This document shows, piece after piece, positions 1-10,492 of a stretch of 64,000 bases of DNA; the first letter of the stretch is position 1; each line of letters begins with the position of its first letter. Under the pieces are notes generated by a model. The model had not been told where the DNA came from. It did no database searches and saw only the letters and a list, made by a program, of their open reading frames with translations. The translations under genes and the position numbers were made by a program. This DNA comes from Piper betle (Eukaryota > Streptophyta > Magnoliopsida > Piperales > Piperaceae), in contig JAURVB010013140.1 of assembly GCA_033002965.1 (NCBI GenBank), positions 1-64,000 on the forward strand. Direction: 5' to 3'.

Positions 1-113
1 TAGTTAATACTCATTAATCATGAATATTAATAATATCATAATCATACAATACAAGAATACATAATTAAATATAAATAAATAATAACATGCACATAACGAA
101 CATATAAGTAAAT
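1..113 (-). mobile_element. LTR fragment, minus orientation
   Basis: AT-rich LTR interior. The first ~110 bases are the reverse complement of about 10520-10629, and the motif TTAATCATGAAT also recurs near 47840 inside the minus-strand LTR at 46996-49307. The fragment is cut at about 114 by LTR sequence in the opposite orientation. It carries no coding signal. Assignment rests on visible repeat matches; the boundary is approximate. Confidence 0.6.
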
Positions 114-396
114 AAATGTAGGTCTTCAAATCTAAAGTCGACTCTGGTGGGAGGACAGATCAATGCTACACACATTTGAGCTCATCGCGGTTTTTTACTT
201 TCTTTCTTACTTTTATTTATGTTCGATGTGTTTTGACGTGTATTTAACGGTGTCTTCTATTCTCATGACACCAAGAAGATTGTTTCGATCTATTTTATCG
301 ATCGAGTTGTAACGACCAACAACTTTAAACATAACTTGACTCGATCACAACATTTATAATTCAGTTCTTAAGTGAACAAAAATCGGGGTGTACACG
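114..396 (+). mobile_element. 3' end of an LTR, plus orientation
   Basis: This is the reverse complement of the block beginning at 35623, including the stretch with TCTTAAGTGAAC and the terminal GGGGTGTACA, a worn form of the GGGGTGTTACA end seen in other LTRs here. It interrupts related LTR sequence lying in the minus orientation on both sides. It is either a truncated insertion or a rearranged LTR. No ORF of note. Confidence 0.55.
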
Positions 397-650
397 CGAG
401 GTGGTCACGGTCGTACCAATACAGTGGCCGGGAGTGAGCCGAAGTGGTGGCGCTAAAGGGTGTAAATTATGAAATCATGAAAATTTTATGGAAATATAAC
501 ATGATGAAGCCATGGCTGACGTGAACGGCTCAAATCTTGCCATGTGGCACGATCTAAATGTCCGATAATTCGTGGACAAGTAGTATGCACCTATGGGTAT
601 ATGAAATATACATATAGATGGCAAACTCGGATCGAGACCGTCTACTCATA
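397..650 (-). mobile_element. LTR fragment, minus orientation
   Basis: This matches the LTR at 46996-49307 around 48640-48850 (shared landmarks: GAAGTGGTG, TTGCCA-TGTGGCACGATC, a GACCGTC motif). It joins abruptly to internal retroelement sequence near 640-700 without a polypurine tract, so a deletion has removed the LTR start. Boundaries are approximate. Confidence 0.55.
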
Positions 651-702
651 TGCATCGTAAATCTACTACTATCTCTGCCATATCTTGGCTGCTATTAACT
701 CG

Positions 703-1516
703 GTTCAGGTTGTCCAATCATGCGTGTCTGATCCAGAGGGGTTTGGATCATGATGCTGACACATATGATGGTCAACCTATGCTAAACCCACTCTGATCTC
801 CTAAAATTTAGAGTGGCTGCTTCTATCAGTGCTGACTAGCCCTCAAATGGCAATCACTGATCTGGTGCCTTATCTTTGGTAGAATCTCGTCAAATGTCTG
901 ATCTCGTAGGCACTGGTGGTCCTGGTCTTTTCCTTGTTATGTCCAAGCCTACGTCTCACTACTCATCCTCATTCACTACTATTTTCTAGAAGTGGTCCCT
1001 CTCAAGTTATCTACCCACTTCAAGCTCCTTCCCATTATGCACACCACGTTCCCTGGAAGTAGGACTAATGTGGTGACATACAAAGGACGGACACCTGGTC
1101 AACATCCAATTCATCCAAATCTCTTATGCGATGGACAGAATTAGTGGGTCTCTAAGCCCATCATGACAAGCCTGTCAAATTCCTGCTGACATCTCGAATC
1201 TGGTATAAGATGAGAACCTTATACCCTTTCTACCTCTACCAGCATTACAACATGCCCTGCTCATATCTAACTTACCAACAGTCTGATATCATCCCATAGA
1301 AATGACCTGTCAACTCAACTAAGGTCAGTTCCACATAATTCTGATCCAGTCCTGAATACACTGTTATCCAGACAACTTATGAAGAAAATATCTGCATGTA
1401 AAGAAAATAGACAGAAAACATACCTGCCAGCTGGACTTGGAGCAGTCTTTGCACACACATCACCTATAAAAGTATCTTACATCTTAATCGGCCGAGAGTG
1501 GCTCTGATACCAATTC
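703..1516 (-). mobile_element. Internal (5' leader) region of a long-LTR retroelement, copy 1
   Basis: This non-LTR block lies directly downstream, on the minus strand, of the LTR at 1517-3844. It contains the primer site at 1500-1512. It is repeated almost base for base at 3845-4667, and a diverged relative lies at 63544-64000. In the minus orientation it should be 5' leader or early gag, but no sustained reading frame is visible. It may belong to a non-autonomous large retrotransposon derivative, or be decayed gag. Confidence 0.65.
1500..1512 (-). other. Primer binding site (initiator Met tRNA)
   Basis: The reverse complement reads TGGTATCAGAGCC, the standard plant LTR-retrotransposon primer site complementary to the 3' end of initiator-Met tRNA. 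It lies four bases from the LTR end at 1517, as expected for a minus-strand element. This fixes both the orientation and the LTR boundary. Confidence 0.88.
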
Positions 1517-3844
1517 TGTAACACCCCAAATCCGGTCCACGCTCGTGAACCGAACCGGCATGTTACAGGCCCCGATTAGGTCGGCTAACCCGAACCCAAC
1601 TCGTGCGGATCTAATCTCGGCGTCTTAAGATGAAGATATGACTCGTCATGCATGGATAAATGCTCAAAATCCTAACATGATACTACATGGATGATGTGCA
1701 AGGTAATTCATACAACAATACAATTACGATCAAAATTAGTAAAAATTCTAAAATACAACGGACAGAAGTCTCCCCTAAAAGTGCAATTAGGGTCCACCCT
1801 GTCAAAATAATATATACAAGTATATATGCATATATATCAACAATTTTATTAACACAATCTAATATACTGTAAACTCATTATAGAACTGGGGTCTCAACCC
1901 ACAACACTTCCACTGTGCACTCTATTCATGTTTCACAATCGATCATGTCTTAACATTTAATCATGTCACATCATCATGTCTCAAACATTTAATCACACCA
2001 TTCACTATATAATAACATCATAAACACAATATAATCACCCAATCGACTGACATGTGTGCAAGCGACAACAGTGCTCCTCCGTCCAAGCTGGCTCCTCCAA
2101 CTCGTGATTATTACCTACATATAGTATAAAAACACGTCAGTAACAAGTGTTACTGGTCCGGAAAATAAAATAACTATAACAAGCTGGCTATGAGAGCAAA
2201 CTCTCATATGAAAGAAAACATCATATACTCCACGTGAACACTCTGAAGGGCACTACTGAGGAGCCACTGGGCTGCAGACCCGGTAGCATCCCGAACTTAC
2301 TGATCTGCTGCTGGTACTGTGCCGCTCTCGGCACTTCATTTTCAGTACTTCACGTAAAACTTTATCCTAAGCCCTCTCCTTACCTCCATATTTCTCCTGG
2401 CCTTGAGCACGAAGGCCGAGTACTCTCAGGCAGTCGCCTTTAATACCCTTTGAACCACAAGTCCGGACATGCGCTGTACTAAACAGTACCCGTAAACCTC
2501 CACGTTCTCCAGGTGTGAGGAACTCAAACGCGGAGTTGTCAGGATCCCTCGGGAATGGAACAGTCCGCTGGCACTAATCCAGAGCCCGCTTTGACTATCA
2601 CGGCATCCGCTCATGGTACGTGCAGTCGGTTTCTCCATCTCTCGTCTCACTGAAAACGCGAAAACTACATATTATATAGGGTTGGGTAGGGATTTATATA
2701 ATAGGCCCGAAGGCAACTTGTGGTGGATCTTGTTTTCGAAATCATCCTCGAGGGATCTCATCCTCGAGGGGTTATTAATCCGAAAATCTGTTCGGCTAGA
2801 TGGCCCGAGTTAAGTGGGATCCAATAAAACGCCACTTAACCCGTCCTGCAAATAATAAGATAAACATACAATAGAAAGACGTAAAACAGAGTCGAGTCCT
2901 AAACGGACCTGGTAGAAGCTCCAAGCGTGTCATCGCGCCTAGGCGGCGAGCTCCTACTCCGTACCTACACATCAAAACTAAATACTAACGCCCGCTAACT
3001 AAATGATGAATCACACACAATGACCGTCAATCAACAATCAAATAATCATAAATATGAAAATAATTCTAACTAATATTATTCATACCAATTTTACTGTGTT
3101 TTTCCTAAGTTACATCGTACCCGATTAACATGCTCAAATTTACTTTACATCATCGGATCACTTAATATTTACTCATTACCAATCATATCATACATATCAT
3201 TACTTCTTTCATGCTCAGACTTCTATCATGGGAATCACTCAATCCTATCATGTTGTGCTAACAATCATCATCAATTTTAAATAATCAAATCGGAGGTAAT
3301 TATACCTCACGTCGTCGGCAATCGACGACGGCTAGGGTTTCGCGAGGTCTCGGAGCTAATTCGGTGCTCCTCGGCTCCGACGCTCGATTGAGATCGACTG
3401 ATGAGCTTCGCGGAGAAGATCCGGCGAATTCTAGCGAATCCGGTTTTCTAGCGGGTTTCGGCGGTTTTCCAGCGACAAACCGCCGGCGGTGTCTACTGGC
3501 TGGAAAGCAATGGTATTGGGTACCATTGGAACCGGCTTGGCGAGCCCGACGCGTCTACAGCGTCAACATAGTCGGCAGAGGTGGCGGCTCGCCGAAAATG
3601 CCTAAAACAGTGCGGTGGCGTTGGGAGAAGAATCCGGCCAGTCTAGGTGGCGATGGGCTCCGATCTCGGTCGGGGAGGGTCATGGGTTGGTCGATGGTGC
3701 TGAGGCGACCACCTGGATGGCGGCTGCGATGGTCACCGGTGGCAGAATCGCGACGCGACCTGAACTGTAGCCTGCGACGCTAGGCACTGCGATTCTGGTG
3801 TCACGGCGGCCTAGCAGCGGCCACGACTGGTCGGGGCGGCACGG
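1517..3844 (-). mobile_element. Partial long LTR, copy 1 (minus)
   Basis: It begins TGTAACACCCC on the plus strand, which is the LTR 3' end on the minus strand. It is collinear with the complete ~2.96-kb LTR at 27088-30045, then stops inside the GC-rich part at GGCGGCACGG and switches to a second copy of the internal block at 3845. Roughly the first 600 bases of the minus-strand LTR are missing. It carries the hairpin and TATA-like module (about 2680-2830) and the GC island (about 3330-3840). The ORF at 3364-3783 lies in this island and is not conserved in frame between copies. Confidence 0.8.
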
Positions 3845-4667
3845 TTTAGGTTGTCCAATCATGTGTGTCTGGTCCAGAGGGGTTTGGATCATGATGCTGA
3901 CACATATGATGGTCAACCTATGCTAAACCCCACTCTGATCTCCTGAAATTTAGAGTGGCTGCTTCTATCAGTGCTGACTAGCCCTCAAACGGTAATCACT
4001 GATCTGGTGCCTTATCTTTGGTAGAATCTCGTCAAATGTCTGATCTCGTAGGCACTGGTGGTCCTGGTCTTTTCCTTGTTATGTCCAAGCCTACGTCTCA
4101 CTACTCATCCTCATTCACTACTATTTTCTAGAAGTGGTCCCTCTCAAGTTATCTACCCACTTCAAGCTCCTTCCCATTATGCACACCACGTTCCCTGGAA
4201 GTAGGACTAATGTGGTGACATACAAAGGACGGACACCTGGTCAACATCCAATTCATCCAAATCTCTTATGCGATGGACAGAATTAGTGGGTCTCTAAGCC
4301 CATCATGACAAGCCTGTCAAATTCCTGCTGACATCTACTGACATCCGAATCTGGTATAAGATGAGAACCTTATACCCTTTCTACCTCTACCAGCATTACA
4401 ACATGCCCTGCTCACATCTAACTTACCAACAGTCTGATATCATCCCATAGAAATGACCTGTCAACTCAACTAAGGTCAGTTCCACATAATTCTGATCCAG
4501 TCCTGAATACACTGTTACCCAGACAACTTATGAAAAAAATATCTACATGTAAAGAAAACAGACAGAAAACATACCTGCCAGCTGGACTTGGAGCAGTCTT
4601 TGCACACACATCACCTATAAAAGTATCTTACATCTTAATCGACCGAGAGTGGCTCTGATACCAATTC
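3845..4667 (-). mobile_element. Internal (5' leader) region of a long-LTR retroelement, copy 2
   Basis: Near-identical to 703-1516, with one small local duplication of GACATCTACT near 4330. Its primer site TGGTATCAGAGCC lies at 4651-4663 on the minus strand, four bases from the next LTR. Together with the preceding LTR it makes a tandem [leader + LTR] duplication. No coding frame is supported. Confidence 0.7.
4651..4663 (-). other. Primer binding site (initiator Met tRNA)
   Basis: The reverse complement is TGGTATCAGAGCC, placed four bases from the LTR at 4668. It marks the LTR at 4668-10134 as the 5' LTR of a minus-strand element. Confidence 0.88.
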
Positions 4668-7299
4668 TGTAACACCCCAAATCCGGTTCACGCTCATGAA
4701 CCGAACCGGCATGTTACAGGCCCCGGTTAGGTCGGCTAACCCGAACCCAACTCGTGCGGATCCAATCTCGGCGTCTTAAGATGAAGATATGACTCGTCAA
4801 TGCATGGATGAATGCACAAATCCTAACATGGTACTACATGGATGACATGCAAATCAAAGTACACACCAAGACAATTCCGATAAAATTAATAAAAATTTTG
4901 AAATATAACGGACAAGAGTTTCCCCTAAAAATGCAATTAGGGGCCACCCTGTCAAATATACATATGCAAATATATATATATAACTATTTATCAAACAATT
5001 TCATTCATACAAAATACAAAATCTAACATGTTGTAGCTCATTCTAGAACTTGGGTCTCAACCCACCATGCTTCCATTGCCCAATCTATTTCTGTTCACAT
5101 CATCTCATCATCTTTTAACACTTAATTACGTCCTATCATCATATCTTAAGCATTAATCACATCATATCATGTCTCAGCATTTCACGTCATTCTCAAGATA
5201 ATAACATCATAACAAAATATTAATTACTCTATCGACTGACATGTGTGCAAATGACATCATTGCTCCTCCATCCAAGCTGGCTCCTCCAACTCGTAATTGT
5301 TACCTACATATAGTATAAAAACACGTCAGTAACAAGTGTTACTGGTCCGGAAAATAAAATAACTATAACAAGCTGGCTATGAGAGCAAACTCTCATATGA
5401 AAGAAAACATCATATACTCCACGTGAACACTCTGAAGGGCACTACTGAGGAGCCACTGGGCTGCAGACCCGGTAGCATCCCGAACTTACTGATCTGCTGC
5501 TGGTACTGTGCCGCTCTCGGCACTTCTTTTCAGTACTTCACGTAAAACTTTATCCTAAGCCCTCTCCTTACCTCCATATTTCTCCTGGCCTTGAGCACGA
5601 AGGCCGAGTACTCTCAGGCAGTCGCCTTTAATACCCTTTGAACCACAAGTCCGGACATGCGCTGTACGAAACAGTACCCGTAAACCTCCACGTTCTCCGG
5701 GTGTAAGGAACTCAAACGCGGAGTTGTCAGGATCCCTCGGGAATGGAACAGTCCGCTGGCACTAATCCAGAGCCCGCTTTGACTATCACGGCATCCGCTC
5801 ATGGTACGTGCAGTCGGTTTCTCCATCTCTCGTCTCACTAGAAAACACTGAAAACTATCATATATATATATATATAGGGCTGGGTAGGGATTTATATAAT
5901 AGGCCCGAAGGCAACTTGTGGTGGATCTTGTTTTCGAAATCATCCTCGAGGATCTCATCCCGAGGGGTTATTAATCCAGAAATCTGTTCGGCTAGATGGC
6001 CCGAGTTAAGTGGGATCCAATAAAATGCCACTTAACCCGTCCTACAAATGATAAGATAAACATACAATAGAAAGACGTAAAACAGAGTCGAGTCCTAAAC
6101 GGACCTGGTAGAAGCTCCAAGCATGTCATCGCGCCTAGGCGGCGAGCTCCTACTCCGTACCTACACATCAAAACTATATACTAACGCCCGCTAACTAAAT
6201 GATGAATCAAACTCGTCATGATCAAACGCATTCACAATACAAACTTCAACCATAACAATCAACAATTATAAATGTGAAAGTAATTCCAACTTATCCTATT
6301 AACATACAATCTCACTGTATATTTCCTAAGTTACGTTGTACTCGATTATCATGCTCAAATTTACTTTACTTCATCAGATCACTTAACTATCATTCCCTGT
6401 CAATCACATCATGCACATCTTTACTTCATTCATAATCCGGCATTCATCATGACAACTACTCAATTCTAACATGCTTGTGCTAACAATCCTCATCAATTTT
6501 AAATAATCAAATTGGAGGTAATTATACCTCACATCGTCGGCAATCAGCGACGACTAGGGTTTCGTCGCGTGTCTCGGAACTTGAATTCAGCGCTCATCAG
6601 TGTCCGAAGTTCGATCGGGATCGACTGGATGAGCTCCGCGGAAGATCCAGCGAACTCCAGTGAATCCGGTTTTCTGGCAAGTTCTAGCAGTTTTCCGGTG
6701 GCTTTAGCAGTTTTCCGGCACCTCTCCGGCGGTTTTCCGACAATAGTCGCCGGCGGCATCAAGTGGCCGGAAAGTGGCCGTGTTGGGTACCCTTGGAACC
6801 GGCTCGGCGAGCCCGACTCATCTATGAGGTCGACGCGGCCAACGGAGGTGGCGGCTCGCAGGAAAATGCATAAACAGGGCCGGCGGCGATGGGTGGCTAG
6901 ATCCGGCCGGCCAGGGCGGCGATTGTAACGACCCGGCCATTTGTCACAACATTGTGGGCCTAGCTGGCCAGGTGTTACTCACAATTAAGCAAATATGTCT
7001 AACATTTGTTCATTTTATTAACAAAAACATATATAAAGATCCCACAGTCTTAGACCGTTTCCCAGTAGCCACACTTATTTCTCAAATAAATAATAAAAGG
7101 AGTCCTCATATTTATTTTGCTCCATGCCCTGGTTGTCAATCACCTACTTTCGTATCTGCACACCTGCGGAGGCAATTCCGCGTTAGTGATTACAACACTA
7201 AGTAGTATAATAGATAAAACAAATCAAGTACATTCCACTATTTCCTTAAGTTTATTTTAATATGCGGTGGAGCGATTCCGCTATACTCCAAAACAATGC

Positions 7300-7895
7300 G
7301 GAGGAGGTATCCGCTGTGATCCGCACACCCCGGCCGTAGCCCTTTTGTGGGGAGGCTACCACTACCGTCTCCAGTGCCAGTGCCTCGCACACCCCGGCCG
7401 TAGCCTTTTGTGGGGAAGCTATCACTGCACTCAGGTGATTGCTACGCCCCGTTTGTGGGGAAGCTCTCACTACCAATTCTAGTGCCAGTGCCTCACACAC
7501 CCCGGCCGTAGCCTTTTTATGGGGAGGCTATCACTGCACTCAGGTGAATGCTACGCCCCGTTTGTGGGGAAGCTCTCACTGCCAATTCTAGTGCCAGTGC
7601 CTCACACACCCGGCCGTAGCTTTTTATGGGAGGCTATCACTGCACTCTAGTGCCAGTGCCTCGCACACCCCAGCCGTAGCCTTTTTATGGGGAGGCTATC
7701 ACTGCACTCAGGTGAATGCTATGCCCCGTTTGTGGGGAAGCTCTCACTGCCAATTCTAGTGCCAGTGCCTCACACACCCCGGCCGTAGCCTTTTTATGGG
7801 GAGGCTATCACTGCACTCCAGTGCGATGGAGGAATCGTTGTGCCTCGCTCACCCCGGCCATAGCCTTTTTATGGGGCGGCTATCACTACTCCAAA
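7300..7895. repeat. GC-rich minisatellite with alternating ~60 and ~109 bp periods
   Basis: Seven copies of CACACCCCGGCCGTAGCC or close variants start near 7325, 7388, 7497, 7604, 7663, 7772 and 7846. Spacings are about 62, 109, 106, 60, 109 and 75 bp. Each is followed by a short hairpin of the form TAGCC...GGGGAGGCTA. The longer spacing also contains TACGCCCCGTTTGTGGGGAAGC, a second hairpin. This is a higher-order tandem repeat inside an LTR. Small ORFs here (7252-7500, 7716-7964) only reflect the repeat. Confidence 0.8.
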
Positions 7896-8534
7896 ACAAT
7901 GTCGATGCATTACACAATTTATGCACATAATACGACCCCGTGTCGGACTGAGTCAATTCTTTGACCCCGGTTGCACTCGGTGCATGGTGGTCGAATCTGG
8001 GCTCAGGCCGACCTAGGCTACCAACAAGGAAAGTACGATGTTCTACCTATTATACGTACCTGACTTGTGATTTCGTCTGACTGTGACCCGTGAACCCTAA
8101 TCTGAATGAGGGCATAAAATTATACATTAGTATAATTTTATTTTGCATGAACCTACATGCAACTTACATGACTAATATACTATCAATTTTAAATGATGTA
8201 ATTAGTTCATGTTAGTCTTCATTCCTTATTAAATTTTCAGCAATTCTAATGATAATTAATTATTAATTATCCCCATCCAAATCCCCATTATCTAATTGAT
8301 AATTTAATTATTAACATGTCCATTTACAAAACAACTAAGCAATCGACAAGAACCCCATGCATAAGATGCTGGAGATCTAGCAACTTGGCAGGGCGTCTTC
8401 AACAAACCTTGCATGCAAGAATCCTAATGGAAACAAATAAGATGAGGGATGAAATACTCACACAGTAATGGGGAGGTCGCCTGGGACGGAGATGAGGGAT
8501 GAAATACTCCCTCCTCCTGCATATATATACACTT

Positions 8535-8710
8535 CAACCATTCCCTCCATTAAATTCTCATACCCCATCATCCATTGGTATTTCCTAGGTTCAACGAGCC
8601 CCTTCATTAAATTCTCACACCCCATCATCCATTGGTATTTCCTAGGTTCAACGACCCCTTCATTAAATTCTCACACCCCATCATCCATTCATGAATAGGT
8701 ATTTTCTAGG
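8535..8710. repeat. ~58-bp tandem repeat, three units
   Basis: Three successive units contain CTTCATTAAATTCTCACACC then CCATCATCCATT and TTTCCTAGGTTCAACGA; the last is slightly altered by ATGAATAGG. It lies inside the LTR at 6924-8824. The ORF at 8468-8698 translates these repeats and is not a gene. Confidence 0.8.
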
Positions 8711-8824
8711 TGACCTTAAGTCGAACCATGACCGGTCGACTTGATAACCAACCATATTGGTTCATCTATATTTATTTCATAATATTTAGGTTCGAGTCTT
8801 GTAATAAAAATCATGGTTTTTACA

Positions 8825-8834
8825 ATCTCCCCAA
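8825..8834 (-). other. Polypurine tract
   Basis: On the minus strand TTGGGGAGAT sits immediately upstream of the LTR start TGTAAAAACC. Just before it is GGGGACGAAATATTTC, resembling the conserved 3' ends of plant Del/Tekay-type Ty3 elements (recalled family knowledge). Confidence 0.7.
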
Positions 8835-8924
8835 CTTAGAAATATTTCGTCCCCGAAATATTATAACAGCAAGATGATAAGCATGATTAATTATATCTTC
8901 GGGATCTCAGGCTGCTCCTGTTGT

Positions 8925-9060
8925 TGCTTCAGGGGCTGACGACACTCATTTTGCAGGTGTCCCATCTTTCCGCAATTGTAGCACCGACAGGGCTCACTGC
9001 ATAACCCTGAATGCATCTTGTTGCAATTTTTACATAGTCGATACAGAATCTCCTGAAACT
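8925..9060 (-). pseudogene. Gag nucleocapsid zinc-knuckle remnant
   Basis: On the minus strand a short open stretch encodes a canonical CX2CX4HX4C zinc knuckle (CYNCGKMGHLQNEC, 8942-8983), preceded by a second Cys/His cluster CKNCNKMHSGLC (8999-9034). Paired knuckles of this kind occur in nucleocapsid regions of Ty3/gypsy Gag proteins, where they bind RNA. The frame is not continuous with any longer gag, and no pol follows. It lies between the primer site and the polypurine tract of the element at 6924-9412. Confidence 0.78.
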
Positions 9061-9241
9061 TCCTTTTGCGGTTCCCATCGACATTCCGTTATGGTTCATT
9101 AAAATTTTTTTTCTTCAATGATTACTTCGGTTTGTTAGTGAGTCCACTAATTCCCTAATGACATACCCCATTGGAGAAAGATAAATATTGGACTCTTCAA
9201 CAAGGTACTTGAGTCATAAGATGTGAGCTTTTGGGAAACCA

Positions 9242-9254
9242 GGCTCTGATACCA
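9242..9254 (-). other. Primer binding site (initiator Met tRNA)
   Basis: The reverse complement is TGGTATCAGAGCC, two bases from the LTR end at 9257. It defines the minus orientation of the element at 6924-9412. Confidence 0.88.
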
Positions 9255-9256
9255 CC

Positions 9257-9412
9257 TGTAACGACCCGGCCCAAAGTGCAACATAATGGGCCTAAGTCAT
9301 TTCTTTAAAATGGTTAACCCAAGTTAAAGATCTATAGTCCATTCCCACTTATAAACAGGATCTTCTTCTCCCAGTAGGTATTAGATGTGGGACTAAGTTG
9401 AGGGATCTCACA
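9257..9412 (-). repeat. 5' LTR remnant of the nested element (156 bp)
   Basis: It starts TGTAACGACCCGG and ends ATCTCACA on the plus strand, with target-site copy GCAAT directly after. Its first ~45 bases resemble the other end of the element at 6924; the rest does not align by eye. It is probably deleted, or comes from a different subfamily. Confidence 0.6.
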
Positions 9413-10134
9413 GCAATGGGCTCCGATCTGGTCGGGGAGGGTCATGGGTTGGTCGATGGTGCTGAGGCGACTACTGGATGGCGGCTGCAATGGTTGCCGG
9501 CGGCTGAATCGGTGACGCAACCGGAATGTCGCCGCCGTGCTAGGTACGGCAATTCTGGCATCAAGGCGGCCTGGCAGCGGCAGGGACTGGTCGGGGCGGC
9601 ACGGCGACGCCATGGCGGGGCTAGGCGGCGACACCCGGTGGCAAGGCGACGACGGCGCCGGCGGTGGCGGCTAGGGTTTGGAAAGGGAAAGGAGGAAGAA
9701 AGGTCAGGAAAGTGAGAAAAGCAGTTGGGTGGCAATATCGTTAATATTACTTGACTCGTGTCCGGCTCGAGTCAAGAATAATAACTAAGGAATGTTAAAT
9801 CCTAAAAAATCGGGAAAAATTCCATAAAATCAATCAACACCACAACAACATAATGATATGCTCTAGAACTATCAACCCACTCAACTGCTCGTAACGTGTC
9901 CTAACGCAGTAAACGGCCTAAAACTAATTCTATGATCCACTATATATAAAAAAACTGGCATACTCTAATATATTCTGATAACTCATTCTGTTCTGCTGTA
10001 TTCATGACGTTATCATCATATACTTGGGTATGCATGACCCTCATAGCTCATACACGCGACTAGCGTCGGCTCAGTACACGTGTTCTGAAACTGACTCGAA
10101 TATAAACACCCTGACTCGAATCGTGGGTTTTACA

Positions 10135-10492
10135 CATAGGGGTACAATCGAGTGATCCGAAATTCCTATGGTGCATGTAATGAAATACCTAGAAAATCCC
10201 AAGTTGATGCTAAATGCTGTAATAGCCTAGATCTAGGCCTAAAATCCTGGCTAACTCATAAAATTATATGTATACCTCGTGTATACACTGTTAACTCATG
10301 CTCTATTGTTTCATATCTGAAAACATCATATGCATGTCGGGCATACTCAACCTCTATAAGCATGTTCATATGGCCATCTAGGCCTCATGCTTATATTCTT
10401 AAAATTGTTTTGGCTCAAGCTCACTCGAATTGGCGTGAGATTGGCCCTGATCAGGGGCAACCTACAAGTACCCAAAACTGGAGCTTTACAAC
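10135..10492 (-). mobile_element. LTR 5' fragment (minus)
   Basis: This is related to 48940-49307: shared landmarks are GTGATCC(G/A)AAATTCCTATG, TAGGCCTAAAATCCT and CTCATATTCTTAAAAT. It ends with CTTTACA at 10492, a worn equivalent of the LTR start TGTAAAACC read on the minus strand. The long LTR at 4668-10134 abuts it on the left. No coding signal; the ORF at 10152-10592 crosses repeat boundaries. Confidence 0.6.

Larger units (their letters stand above)
6924..8824 (-). repeat. 3' LTR of the nested element (minus)
   Basis: On the minus strand it starts TGTAAAAACC at 8824 and ends GGGTCGTTACA at 6924. A purine-rich GTTGGGGAGAT abuts its start. It includes two tandem-repeat blocks (7300-7895 and 8535-8710) and a segment (about 7935-8030) shared with the LTRs near 31620 and 62790. 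Confidence 0.72.
6924..9412 (-). mobile_element. Internally deleted LTR retrotransposon (minus) nested in a long LTR
   Basis: It is flanked by a 5-bp target-site duplication, GCGAT (6919-6923) and GCAAT (9413-9417), one transition apart. On the minus strand the order is: short 5' LTR remnant (9412-9257), tRNA-Met primer site (9254-9242), gag zinc-knuckle remnant, polypurine tract (about 8834-8825), 3' LTR (8824-6924). Protease, RT and integrase are gone. Both ends carry TGTAACGACCCGG. The 3' LTR shares blocks with the LTRs at 26885-32434 and 60865-63543, for example the segment with TGCCTCCGCAGGTG. The two LTRs differ greatly in length (156 vs 1,901 bp), so the 5' LTR has probably lost most of its body. 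Confidence 0.75.
4668..10134 (-). mobile_element. Full-length long LTR, copy 2 (minus), interrupted
   Basis: Its termini are TGTAACACCCC at 4668 and GGGTTTTACA ending at 10134 (TG...CA). An LTR element at 6924-9412 interrupts it; LTR sequence stops at GGCGGCGAT and resumes at GCAATGGGCTCC, where the other copy at 3654 reads straight through as GGCGATGGGCTCC. Subtracting the insert and one target-site copy leaves about 2,973 bp, matching the other full copies. It contains a GC island (6540-6923 and 9413-9700) with CCGGAAAA repeats. Its right neighbour at 10135 is a different LTR fragment. Confidence 0.85.

Noticed and set aside
2426..2650. A ~74-codon ORF recurring at 2426-2650, 5614-5958, 28043-28333 and 54348-54536
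   Set aside because: It recurs because the LTR sequence itself is repeated. Lengths and ends vary between copies and no protein family is recognisable.
1517..3844. Mutator or Helitron element, from the ACACCCC-type ends
   Set aside because: TG...CA termini, 5-bp target duplications and adjacent tRNA-Met primer sites identify these as LTRs.
7300..7895. CRISPR-like array of regularly spaced repeats
   Set aside because: Spacing alternates between ~60 and ~109 bp, the spacers are also repeats, and the sequence lies inside a plant LTR element. It is a minisatellite.
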